NCBI GenBank assembly: GCA_003116995.1
Contig: BDSL01000040.1
Location: 372,001 to 436,000, forward strand
Length of the DNA stretch: 64,000 nucleotides
DNA from: Yamagishiella unicocca
Taxonomy: Eukaryota; Chlorophyta; Chlorophyceae; Chlamydomonadales; Volvocaceae
Direction: 5' to 3'
The notes under the pieces are model-generated. The model ran no database searches and was not told the origin of the DNA. It was given only the letters and a program-made list of their open reading frames with translations. The translations under genes were made by a program, and so were the position numbers. Below, piece after piece: positions 21,801 through 32,700 of the stretch (its first letter is position 1; each line of letters begins with the position of its first letter).

Positions 21801-23410
21801 CGGCATGTTCACGTCGCGGCATGTCGCGAAAAAAGAAAATTTTAAAATGAAAAATAATGTCACATTGCGGCACGTGTATCGAGTCCAAGCCTCCTCCCCC
21901 CGGGGCCATGCGCCAACTATCCTGTCCCGTTGCGTAAAACGGTTTTCATACACCCGCCATCTTCACCGCCTTGGTTTGTCGGCCGTGGATTCGCGGATTC
22001 TCTTTAAAACCCCCGGGGCCGTACCCTGGTGCGGCAAGGTCTCCCCCTCCGCCGCCCGCGGTGGTCGCTCCTCCTCGGCCGCAGCCCCCTCGGCTGTAGC
22101 GGCAGCAGCCCCTTCGGCTGGCGGCTTGAGGGCGCTTCCTGCCCTTCCGCCTCCACCTACTCCTGCTGCCACACCTGCCCAGCTAGTCCCCACTACTGAG
22201 CCGCGTCCAAGGTCGGGCCGCGGCTGCAGAGGCTGTGGCTGCAGAGGCTGTGGCTTCGGAGGAGGCTGTGGCTTCGGAGGCTGTGGCGGCCGTGGCTGTG
22301 GCGTCAGAGGCTGTAGCTGCGGAGGCTGTGGTGGCTGCGGCGATTGCTGCAGCTGCAGCGACATCAGTGCCTCGAGGGCCCGCTGGCGGTGCTGCGCCTC
22401 CTCCGCCCGCCCCGAAGACGCGGGCAGCTGGGAGGGCTGCTGCAGGTGCTTGAAGGCCGCCAGAAGCGGCGCGTGGCTGCTCTAGGGGGGCGGGGGCAGG
22501 GCGGAGAGGAGGGAGCGGGGGGGGGAGCGGCGGCTGGGACCTAGCGCCCAAGGGGAACAGCGTGTGTGTTTGTCGCATGCGGCCAAGTAACCGAGTAGCT
22601 CCGGGTGGAACGCGCAGGGTGGAGGTGGTGAGCGGGAGGAAGTCCCGACGTCGCAGCCGTCGACCGTACAGCCTTGAAATGCTTTCCTTCCCAAAACTCC
22701 CTCCCCTCTCCCTTCCCCCTCCATGTCGCCCCCACACGGGTTTTCCTCGCCTCCCCTCTCCGTTCCCACCCCACCTCGTTGCGGCCGCCCACGACCCGCG
22801 CCGCCAGCGGCTCCCGAAGCCCCAGGGCCTCCTTCAGCAACCCGGTCGTCAGGACCCCGGGGTGCAGATCCCGCCACGCCGGGCTGTCCTGGCGAACAAA
22901 CCTGCCCGGCGGGGTGTTGGGTGGTTTGGGTTGTAGGGTTTGGGGGCGAAGAGGGGACATCGAAGGTGCGGTTGGCGAGTTCTATGGCTGCGACAGCGGT
23001 GAGCTGGAGTGACGGCGGGAGTTGTGATTACGGTGGTACGATGGTGGCCCCGCTCAATGAATTTGTGGCATTGTGCATGTCGGCGCCGGTGAGTGAGTGG
23101 GTCGTGATGCCGTAATGCCGTACGGATGCTAACCGCACCTGGCGGCCGCGGGGCACGGCAGCGGCAGCAGCGGCTCGGGCTCCGGAAGGCCCACGAATCG
23201 GGGTGAGGCGCGCAGCTCGTCCATGGACACGTGGCCCCAAAACAGGTTTGGGACTGGGCCGGCGCCTGGTCCAGACGTGGCGCCTCGCTTGCCGCCGCTG
23301 CGCGCGGGAATCGCGCCTGCCCCGTTGGAGCCGGGAGCAGAGCTCCCGCCACCGCCGTTGGGGCGCTTCTTTTTGGCCTTGCGGCCTTGTGAGCTCTTCT
23401 TCCGGGCCAT
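16393..23410 (-). CDS. PD-(D/E)XK nuclease-like protein with a huge low-complexity insert
   Basis: Nine minus-strand exons (23410-23139, 22901-22775, 22481-22025, 21534-21401, 20798-20517, 19506-17998, 17556-17411, 16930-16850, 16597-16393) keep phase and give 1070 aa. Nuclease-fold motifs lie in order: a helix with [14 protein letters not shown] (exon 4), SPDAII with Asp357 (exon 5), EVKN with Glu916 and Lys918 (exon 6), and PQVQMHML (exon 7). This is the D...ExK...QxxxH pattern of YqaJ/RecB-like enzymes, which cut or resect DNA. The N-terminus is basic ([15 protein letters not shown]), possibly a nuclear signal. Between Asp357 and the ExK lie more than 500 residues of poly-Gly, poly-Ala and a run of over 20 Glu. 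Exon 5 seems to use a GC donor (CAG|GCGAGT). The exact biological role is unknown. Confidence 0.8.
16600..16695 (+). repeat. Dispersed repeat, superfamily 1 (subtype with ATAAAAGAACCGGT)
   Basis: Reads CAATAAAAGAACCGGTCACG, ACTGGGGAAATGTAG, GCATAGCATGCGGACACCGG and GCGCGCATGCTACTGGAC. It lies in the last intron of the nuclease gene. Confidence 0.75.
17320..17410 (-). repeat. Telomere-like TTTAGGG-type tract starting at a splice donor
   Basis: The plus strand shows degenerate AACCCCTAAA, CCCTATAA and CCCTCGTAAA words. On the minus strand the tract begins with the donor of nuclease intron 7 (GTAGGGTTTTAAGGGTTT). Telomeres of volvocine algae are TTTAGGG or TTTTAGGG, so this is interstitial telomere-like DNA. 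Confidence 0.7.
17685..17758. repeat. Two copies of a hairpin-forming word in an intron
   Basis: AATGCGAGGGGACGATCCCTC occurs twice, 47 bp apart. GAGGG and CCCTC can pair around GACGAT. The second copy follows a superfamily 1 piece (GTGTCCGAAGACAATGCG). Confidence 0.65.
19544..20091. repeat. GAGGG pentanucleotide minisatellite, about 550 bp
   Basis: Nearly pure GGGGA units with occasional GGGA units. It lies in intron 5 of the nuclease gene, where the transcript is CCCCT-rich, and ends about 40 bp before the exon 6 acceptor. The long Arg-Gly-Glu or Pro-Ser ORFs across it are repeat artefacts. Confidence 0.95.
20100..20290. repeat. 17-bp minisatellite GGGACGGGGCGGGATAC
   Basis: About eleven units with T/G and C/A variation follow directly after the GAGGG array, in the same intron. 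Confidence 0.9.
21140..21335 (-). repeat. Long dispersed repeat (superfamily 2) with hairpin end, inverted copy
   Basis: It contains GGTCATATTACGACCTTCGG, then GTTCTCCAGCATGCATCTC, AAACGGTTTTTTCGGACATC and CACGGGTTTCCCTCGAACCC. A second short copy follows (GTCTGTTCTAAACGG). It is the reverse complement of the copy at 53127-53262 over about 135 bp. It lies in an intron of the nuclease gene. Confidence 0.85.
21893..22008 (-). repeat. Two adjacent inverted dispersed repeats
   Basis: A superfamily 1 piece (ATGCGCCAACTATCCTGTCC, GTTGCGTAAAACGGTTTTC) is followed about 30 bp later by a 'GCGAATCCACGGCCGAC' copy in reverse (GTTTGTCGGCCGTGGATTCG). Both lie in intron 3 of the nuclease gene. Confidence 0.8.
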
Positions 23411-23777
23411 CAAGCCGTGTGTGCACGCGGGACCTCGCGGGTCGGTAGTTGGCGCACAAGGACTAGCTTTGCAGGTCGGTATAATTTTACAAATAAAAAG
23501 CAGATGATGCTAACCCCATCTTAATTGTGGCCTAAGAACGCCCGATGGTCAATATACGTGCACATGCCGTACTGCTCGGCCTGCTCGGCCCATCGCTGTC
23601 TCTATGGTCTGGCCGTGTGACACATGCGTTTTGCTGGCCATTCCGGTAGATCTAGCCACGAGCTATTACCCTGGGCATTGACAATGCTGGTTGCATAAGC
23701 TTGCAGCGGGCATTCCCGAGGGGTCTTTCCGTTGCCTCTTTTACAGCATTTATTGGAGCATCAGTAAGGGAGCAGCA
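23411..23777. promoter_or_regulatory. Shared promoter gap between the nuclease gene and STT3
   Basis: The two ATG codons face away from each other across 367 bp. The gap is less GC-rich than its flanks and must hold both 5' UTRs and promoters. No TATA box or known motif could be placed with confidence. Confidence 0.5.
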
Positions 23778-26700
23778 ATGTCGGCTGCAAAGGGTCCTAT
23801 GGCTGGGCCCGAGCCCTACGTATCACACGCATCCATGCTGGAGACGGTGAAGCGCTACCTGACGAAGACGAAGTCGCAGGAGCTCCTAGTCCGCTACACG
23901 ATCCTGATCGCCATCTATCTGCTGGCATTCTGCATCCGTCTGGTGGGGTCACGCAGCCGAGATCATCCCGCCTTGCCTGTGGCGATGTGCACCCTGGCGC
24001 GACTCATATGCATGCAGCTGGATCTGGGGATGCTGTTGTATAGTGATCCAAATTGCGAATTGTGCCGTCCCCTGTCGCACCGCCAGTTGACCGGGTTCCC
24101 TATGCCCCACGGTTGCAGTTTTCGGTGCTGCGCTACGAGAGCGTAATCCACGAGTTTGACCCCTACTTCAACTATCGTAGCACGATCAAACTCGTGCAAG
24201 AGGGGTTTTACGAGTTCTGGAACTGGTTCGATGCGGAGTCATGGCATCCGCTGGGTCGCGTGGTGGGAGGCACGGTCTATCCCGGCCTCATGTTCACGGC
24301 GGCCATCCTTTACAAGGTGTCCAACTTCCTCACTGCTTGCATTAAGCTGCGCGACATCTGCGTGTTCACGGCGCCGTTCTTCGCTGGCAACACGGTGCGG
24401 GTGTGGCGGAGGCGCGCCTCCAGCGGGATCCGGCTCGTACCTGACAGCGGCGTGCAAGAAGGGGCGGCGGGGTCCATGGGTCCTTGTCACCTCACCTCCT
24501 CGCAAATTGGCAGTGGATAGCGGGCGATGGGGTTTGGGGCCCCTAGGGTTCGCAGCCGCAGCCGACACGGGAAGTTTACGTCTTAAATGACATCCTTGAT
24601 CTTTCCAAACCGAACACATCGCCGCAATTGCATCTTGGCACGTGAGTCGGCGTATAACCAAATGAACTGTCTGAGCTTGCTGCACGTGCCCAGTGACCAC
24701 CATCTCCGCAACCCTGCGCGGCGCTCCGCTGCGGCGCTCACCACGCCGGCCCTCCCCCCTTCCCTCCCTCCCTCCCTCCTGACGCTCCCTCCCTCCCTCC
24801 TGACGCTCCCTCCCTCCCCCCTCCTGATGCTCCCTCCCTCCCCTCCCTCCCTCCCAGGCCCTCATCGCCTACCTGTTCGGCAAGGAGCTCAAGGACACGG
24901 AGACCGGCCTGGTGGCGGCGGCGCTCATGTCCATCGTACCTGGTACGTGGACCGTACCTCGTACCTCGCACCTCGTACCCCGTACCTCGTACATCGTACA
25001 TCGCACATCGTAGGCACCCTGAGCCGCCGTATCCCCTCCCGGTCCGTGTTTCCTACCTTCAAGTGTGCGCGACCCTACGGCCTCCCACCTGCCCTGCTTC
25101 CACCTCATCCCGGAAGGGACCCACCCTGCATGCACACCCAAACGCGTGTCCGCAAACTATACCCGCCGGCTAGTTCCTGTCCTCCCTGTCTCCCATGTCG
25201 TGTAACCGGCTCTTCTCGCGGCCCCCCGCCCAACGCCAGCATGCCCACACGCAACCAGGTGTCCGTGGCCTGTGCGCCAGCTACACTTCCCACGTCTCGT
25301 AACCGGGTCTCTTGCACCCCCGCCCCTCGCCCCCCACGGTTTTTACCACTCCCCCCCCACCCGTCGACCTCCCCCCCACTATCCTGTCTTTTTCGTGTCA
25401 ACGGTTTTTACCGCTCCCTCCCCCACCAGGCTACATCTCCCGCTCTGTGGCCGGCTCCTTCGACAACGAGGCAGTCGCCATCTTCGCGCTGGTCACCACC
25501 TTCTACCTGTGGGTGCGCGCAGTGAACCGCGGCACCGTGGCGTCCGCCACCCTGGCGGCCTTCGCCTACATGTACATGGCTGCGTCCTGGGGCGCCTACG
25601 TCTTCATCTCCAACCTCATCCCGCTCTACGTCATCATCATGTTCGTCAGCGGCAGGTGAGGGGGGGAGGAGGAGGGGAGGAGGGGGTTACAATAATAGAA
25701 CCGGTAACGCGACTGGGAAATGTAGCGTGTGCATAGCCTTCGGACACCGGGACGCGCGCGCATGCGACACACACGGACGCGACGACGGTGGGTGCAGTGA
25801 AGAAGAAGGAAAAGTGGACTATGTTGTGGAGTGCAAAGCCGAGAACTGGGATGGCGAACGGGGAAGCCGCGGGATGCACCGAAGGCTGGAGACGGCCCAG
25901 CCCAGGGGGAGGGAGAGGAGGGGGAGGAGGAGGAGGGGGCCAGGGCCGTCGGGGGCGGACGGGTCGGGATGCGGTGAGTGGGGAAACACTGGCTGGGGAA
26001 GGGCACCGGCACTGCGCGCGCGGGGCCGGCGAAGGCCTCGGGCGGCAGTGGAGGGAAGCGTAGAACCAGGTGATGGGCAGTGGGGGGGGCTAGTGGAGGG
26101 TGGGTGGGTTCTAACCCGGCTGGGGTGGCAACTCGGCTCTCCCTCCTCCGCCTCCCTCCGCCGCCTCCGCACCCGCTCGCACAGGTACTCCCGCCGCCTC
26201 TACGTGGCCTACACCACCTTCTGGGTCGTGGGCAGCCTGCTGGCGATGCAGGTGTGCTGGCGGGGTGTGTGGGGGTTACAATAAAAGAACCGGTAACCCC
26301 GGGGTGTGTGGGGGGGGGGGCCGGCCGGAGGGGTGGCATGAAAACCGTTTTACGCGACGGGACAGGATAGTTGGCGCATGGTCGTCGGACACCGATTTTG
26401 TGAGCGCATGCTGGAGCGCTGGGAGGGGTGGGGCGGTATGCACGAGGGGCCTCCCTTGAATAAGGGAAAAGAGCTGAGAGAGGCGACGAGGGGCCTCCCT
26501 CGTACTACGGAAGGATGCTACGGAAGGACGCTACGGAAGGAAGCAAGCGGCGCAACGTGAGGGCGGACGCGACGCGGCGGGCGTGAGGAAGGGAACGGGG
26601 GAGAGGCAGCGATGACCCGGTGCTTCTCATCGTGGGAGTGCATAAAAACCGTTTTACGCAACGGGACAGGATAGTTGGCGCATGGTCGTCGGATGGGGCA

Positions 26701-29700
26701 CGATGAGGGGAACTGGGCGGGGCGCCGGGAATGGACGACTGCGGATGTGAGTGCGAGGGAAGCGAAGGGGACGTAGGGACGCGAAGGCGGCGGAGGGCGC
26801 GGTAACGGCGTCTGTCGCTGGGTGGAGGCTGTGAGGAGCCCGACCCAACCCAACCCAACCCAACCCAACCCAACCCAACGCGCCAAACGCGGCCGTCGCG
26901 GTGCCGCGTCACAGTGCTCATGGAGGCTCGTGTTGCCCACGTTGGCATGCGGGGCGCGAGTAACACCCGCACCGCGGCACCCGCATGTCACGTGGCGCAA
27001 TGTCGCGCAGCCCAGAAGGCACCGCACAGCTGCGGCGTGCTGTGCCACGTCAGCTGGCGGCTGAGGGGTCACACGCAAGAGATCCGGGTGGCTGGCAGGC
27101 TCCGCAGGCAGCTCAGGCGGGCCCCGTGCTGTCTGGCACGACCCTAGGGGACGACCATTCTTCTCGCACGGAAAATCCTTATACCCCAAAATGCTAAAAC
27201 CCTAAAGTCCCGGAAGTAGAGAGGCTGTGTGCTGAGTGCTTTGAGGCTTGGCGGGGCTAAGCTGTCATCAAGGCAGCCGCGGGACGCCCCACCCCCCGCC
27301 CCCCCTCCCCGCCCCGCCGCGGCCCCCTCCTCCCCCCCGCCCCCAAGGTCCGCTTCATCGGCTTCAACCACGTGACCTCCAACGAGCTGCTGTCCTTCAA
27401 CGGCATCTTCGTGGGACTGCAGGTCGGTCAGTGGGACTGTAGGTCGGTCAGTGGGACTGCAGATCGGTCAGTGTGGCGGTGTGGCGGCACGGTCTGGCGG
27501 GGATGGACAGCCGCGGGGCTGGAGCCCCCACAGCCTCGCGGAACGGGGCGCGTCGTCGGTCAAATAAGTCCCATCGTTTCGCGCCACCTCAGCGCCCCCG
27601 CCAGCTCAGGACACTAGTCACTGACGTGTGGCTCCTTAAAGCCACTGCGCAGGACTGCTCGTGCTGGTTGCTCGTGCACCTGGCTGGCTAGCTGCCTGGT
27701 TGCGGTACTGCACGCTGGCGCCACCCGGTCGCTGCATCGCTCTCCGCCAGCAGCCCCAGTTTCCCTCCCGTCCGACCCGCCCCCTCCCCGCCTCGCCTCC
27801 CCCCGCGCCCTCCCCGATGCCCCCTTCTGCCCCTCCCCCCTGCCCCGGCGCCACTCATCCCCCCTTCTGCCCCTCCCCCCGCGCCGGCGCCACTCATCCC
27901 CCCTGCGGCGCCACTGCCCAGGTCTGGGAGGCGATCGTGTTCCTGCGCACCAAGCTGGGCTCTCGGCAGTTCGCCCAGCTGGTGTACCTGATGGCTGTGG
28001 GCGCAGGGGCTGTGGGCGCAGCCTTCACCACCATCCTGGTGCTCAGCGGCAAGCTAAACCCTTGGACCGGACGGTGGGTGCATGGGAGGGGAAGAGGAGG
28101 ACCGGTGGATGGGACGGGGAAGAGGAAGACCGATGGGTGGGACGGGGAAAAGGAAGACCGGTGGATGGCAGGGTGGGGTAGCGGGGCACTGAGGGAAGGG
28201 TTGGGGGCCGAGGGTAGGGAATAAAGAACCGGTAAATCGATGTAGGGGGAGGGGGTGCCGGGGGGAAGTGCATAACCACTGGGGGCAGGGAGAAGAGGGG
28301 GGAGCGCTGGGGGAAGCGTGGACGGGTGTTTGGGAGGGGCCGAAAGACCGCGTTCCTTGGAACATCCGACATAGTAGGCATGGGGAATGTGCTTGAAGGC
28401 GGAGGCGTGTGTTGCAGACGGCGCTTGCCCCTCCCCCTCCGCTGCCGCCATCCCCAGCCCTTCCAGTAACAGGTCCTTTTTTGCAGCCCCCCTTCCAGCC
28501 CCGGCTGTCCCAGCCAGCACTTGCTGCTTACACCGACATCCTCCTCCCAACTCCCTCACTCACTCCCTGTGCTCCTCCCCCCTCCTCCTCCCCCCTCCCC
28601 CTTCCTCTTTCCACCACCTCTTTCCGCCACCTCTGTTCCACCACCTCTTTCCGCCACCTCTGTTCCACCACCTCTGCCACCCCGCAGCTTCTGGACGCTT
28701 CTTGACCCCACCTACGCCAAGAAGTTCATCCCCATCGTCGCCTCGGTTTCGGAGCACCAGCCCACCACCTGGGCCTCCTACCTGTTCGACCTGCACATGC
28801 TGGTCTTCGCCGGACCCGCGGGTCTCTATTTCTGCTTCAAGCGCCCCACAGACGGCACCATCTTCCTGACCGTCTTCGCCCTCACGTCCATCTACTTCTC
28901 GGGTGGGGCGGGTTGGGGAAACCCCGGGCGGGGCGGGGGAGCCTTGTGAGGGGGTGTTGGCCCGGGTGGGGTTTACGCGACGGGACAGGATAGTTGGCGC
29001 ATGGCCGTCAGTGTTTAGGGGGGGGGGGTGGCGGGGGGGGGCCCACTGGCCGTGGCTGCTGCTGGGGGGCTGCGCAACAGTGGGCGCGCATGGAGGCCAG
29101 CCGGGACTCGATCTGCGTAATGACGTAAGTCGGTGTCCGGCGTCGGCGTCTGGCCCTCAGCACATCGCAACTGGACATTCGCTCCTTCCCCCGCCCCTCC
29201 TATATTCCCCTACGACGACGCCCGCCCCCCCCCCCAAACGCTTCGGAACCTTCCCACCCTAATAAGGCCCCCCGCCCACCCCGCCCACCCCTTGCCGTAC
29301 GCCTCCGGCTCCTGATCAGGCATCATGGTGCGCCTGATGCTGGTGGCGGCGCCCGCCTTCGTGCTGCTCTCCGCCATCGCCATCTCCTCCACCCTGCAGT
29401 CCGCGGCCAGAGAGCTGCGGGCGCCGGCGCCGGTGGAGGCCAAGGCCGCGGCAGCCGCGGTGGACAGCAACCCCGCCAAGAAGCGCGCCTCGGCAAAGTA
29501 CGTGGACCCGGTCGGGGCACAGCGGGGGGGGAGGTTGCAAGGAAGACCCGGGGGGAGGGCGGGGCGCAGGCGGGGGCGCAGGGGGGGGAGGGCGGGGGCG
29601 CAGGGGGGGGGGCGGGGGGGAGGGCGGGGGGCAGGTGGCATGAGGACGGCAGGGGTACACGATATAGGTAACGGAGAGCAGGAACTGACAGAGAGCGAAT

Positions 29701-32700
29701 AGTTTTCAGGCACGTGGAGCACATGCCGGAAAACTTGGGCTAGCTACCGAGGAGCCTTTGGGTGCGGCACGGCGGCGGCTAGGGGCGGGTGGGAGCAGGG
29801 CGGAGCGGAGGGCAACGGCGCGAGGCTGGCAGCAGGGGGTGCCGTGTGTATCCTCGACCGCAAAGCGGCGGAGCGCTGCTCGTCCCTCTTCGCGAGCCTT
29901 GGACCGGCAGCGTACGATCTTCCCCGTTGGTCGCAAAACAACAATTCCCGGCGTTTTTTTTATTTCGGAGCCGCCCACTTCGGCCCCCTGGGAGGCCCCT
30001 CACCTGCCAGCTGCCTTCCCCCGCTACGGCGCGCCGCGACGCGGATATCGTACGGCGCACACTCACCACCCCGCCGTACACACATACGCGCCGCTAGAAC
30101 GTTTTACATTTCCCGTGGAGTGAGTATTCGCGGCTTGTTGCGTCCATCGGACCGCCGATCGAACTATTCAACTTCCGTGCAGTTTCCCGGCTAAGCGGTA
30201 AATTAACACGCGCACACACGCACACGCACATCCCGGCATCCAGTTCCCAATCGCCTTTTTCATACGCCTTTTCGCTTTTCAAACACCTTTTCCCCTCAAC
30301 CCATTTCCTGGTGCTTCTTCCTTCTCCGCGTTCTGCCCTGCCGTGTCCGCCGGTTCCCCCACCCCACCCCACCCCACCCCCTCCCTCCACGGGTCTTCCT
30401 CCCTCCCGCTCCCTCCCCGCGGCGCAGGCGCAGCGCCTCCTCCAGCGAGGACTCCATGGCCAGCCGCCGCACGCCCAACATGTGGGTGATGGCGCTGGCC
30501 GCCTACGCGCTGGTGGCCTACTCGGGCCACTGCATCTGGGTCACCAGCGAGGCCTACTCCTCGCCCTCCATCGTGCTCATCAGCGGCCACGGAGCCAACC
30601 GATACGTGCTGGACGATTTCCGGGAGGCGTACTACTGGTAGGGAAAAGGGGGCTGGCGGGAAAAGGGGGCTGGCGGGAAAAGGGGGCTGGCGGGAAAAGG
30701 GGGCTGGCGGGAAAAGGGGGCTGGCGGGAAAAGGGGCTGGCGGGAAAAGGGGGCTGGCGGGAAAAGGGGGCTGGCGGGAAAAGGGGGCTGGCGGGAAAAG
30801 GGGCTGGCGGGAAAAGGGGGCTGGCGGGAAAAGGGGGCTGGCGGGAAAAAGCGTTTAAAGGACGGCAGGAGGCAGGTTCGAGGAAGACCCGTGGATTGCC
30901 CGAAGGAGGTAGGGAGGGAGGAGATAGGCCGGCTGGTGGGGGCTTTGAGAAGGTTTTGTGTTTCGATGTTTGAGAGGGGGTGCTCGCCTGGCATGAAGTA
31001 CTCTCACTATCACCCCGTATGCCCATCCACCCCACCCACCTGCCGTCTTTGCCTTCCCCTCCTCTCCTCGTCCTCCTACCTCGTGTACCCCTTTCGTATA
31101 GCTCATCAATGATGCTGCATCCAGCTAAGTTCCAGCTACTTTCCCCAGACTTCCCCCCTCCCCACACACACGCACACTTTATCGGCCGTGGGTTCGCGGA
31201 TATAACCCCCTCCCCCGCTCCTCCATCGGCCCCTCCTCCGTCCCCCCTTTACCTTTCCCTTCATCACGGGTTTTCCTCCCCCGCTCCTCCCCCTCCCCCC
31301 AGGCTCCGCCACAACACCGCCCCCGACGCCAAGGTCATGTCCTGGTGGGACTACGGCTACCAGATCACCGCCATGGGCAACCGCACCGTCATCGTGGACA
31401 ACAACACCTGGAACAACACGCACATCGCGACAGTGGGTGAGGCCGGGGGGCTGGAGGCCCCGGGGGGGGGGAGACCTCGGGGGTGGGGTGGGGTGAGTCC
31501 GGGGGCCTGGAGGCCCGGGAGCGGGGGAGACCTCGGGGGTGGGGTGGGGTGAGTCCGGGGGCCTGGAGGCCCCGGGGGGGGAGACCTCGGGGGTGGGGTG
31601 GGGTGAGTCCGGGGGGCTGGAGGCCGGGGGGGGGAGACCTCGGGGGTGGGGTTTTTGAGGGAGACCCGTGGATGCGAGAAAAAACCCGTTTAGAACACGA
31701 CGTTTTAGATGCATGCTGGAAATGCATGTTGGGGGGGGTTGAGGCTCCGCGGAGTTTGCGGACTGTGGGTTGGTTGCGACCTGCCTACCGAGGGGTTGAG
31801 GCGCAGTAGAGGCGGAACGTAAGGCCCACGTCTGCAGCCCCTGCCCCCCGTGCTGCCTCCTTCCTCCCCCTGCTCCTCCCCTCCTCCCCCTGCCGCCCCT
31901 GCCACCTCCTCCCCCTTTGCTCAGCCACCCCTGCCGCCCATGCCACCCATGCCAACCCTGCCACCCCTGCCGCCCATGCCACCCCTCTCGCCTCTGCCGC
32001 CTCCAGGGAGGGCCATGTCCTCCAACGAGACCGAGGCGTACAAGATCATGCGCATGCTGGACGTGGACTACGCGCTGGTCATCTTCGGCGGCATGAGCGG
32101 CTACTCCTCTGACGACATCAACAAGTTCCTGTGGATGGTCCGCATCGGGGGCGGGGTGTTCCCGGTGATCAAGGAGTCCGACTACTTGAACAATGTAGGG
32201 TGGGGTGGGGGGAGGGGAGGGGAAGAACGGGAAGGGGGAAGGGAGGGGAGGGGAAGAACGGGAAGGCGGAAGGGAGGGGAAGAACGGGGACAGGATTTGC
32301 GGTGAGGGGGAGGGGGGTTACAAAGAACAGACTGTTGCGGAAGAGGTGTTGTTGTGTGCCGTACAGTTCTGGCACACAGAAGATAAGTTTAAAGGAATTC
32401 GCGGGGGCGCCAATGCAGGGGGGCCGGTGCCTGGAGATAAGCTTTGCTTAGCTGGGGTGAAGAAGAGGAGGAGAGGGCCGTTCGCTGCGATGTTTGTGGA
32501 AAGACCAGAAGCGTCACAAGTCACGAAGAGACGCAAAACAGGTCCCCCTACCTACACACGCTCGCCCCGTCCGCAGCCACAACCTCCTAAGGCCCCGGGG
32601 CCTCCCAGCCTTCCCCACCATCGCCGTCCCCCAGCCTTTCCCACCATCGCCGTCCCCCGCCGTCCCTCCCCCCCGCCACTCGCAGGGCGACTACACCGTC

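Noticed and set aside
22541..22960. Extra exon of the nuclease gene around 22540-22700
   Set aside because: Direct joining of 22775 to 22481 keeps phase and gives the expected GRNE-SSHAPLL continuity. No frame in between has suitable splice sites.
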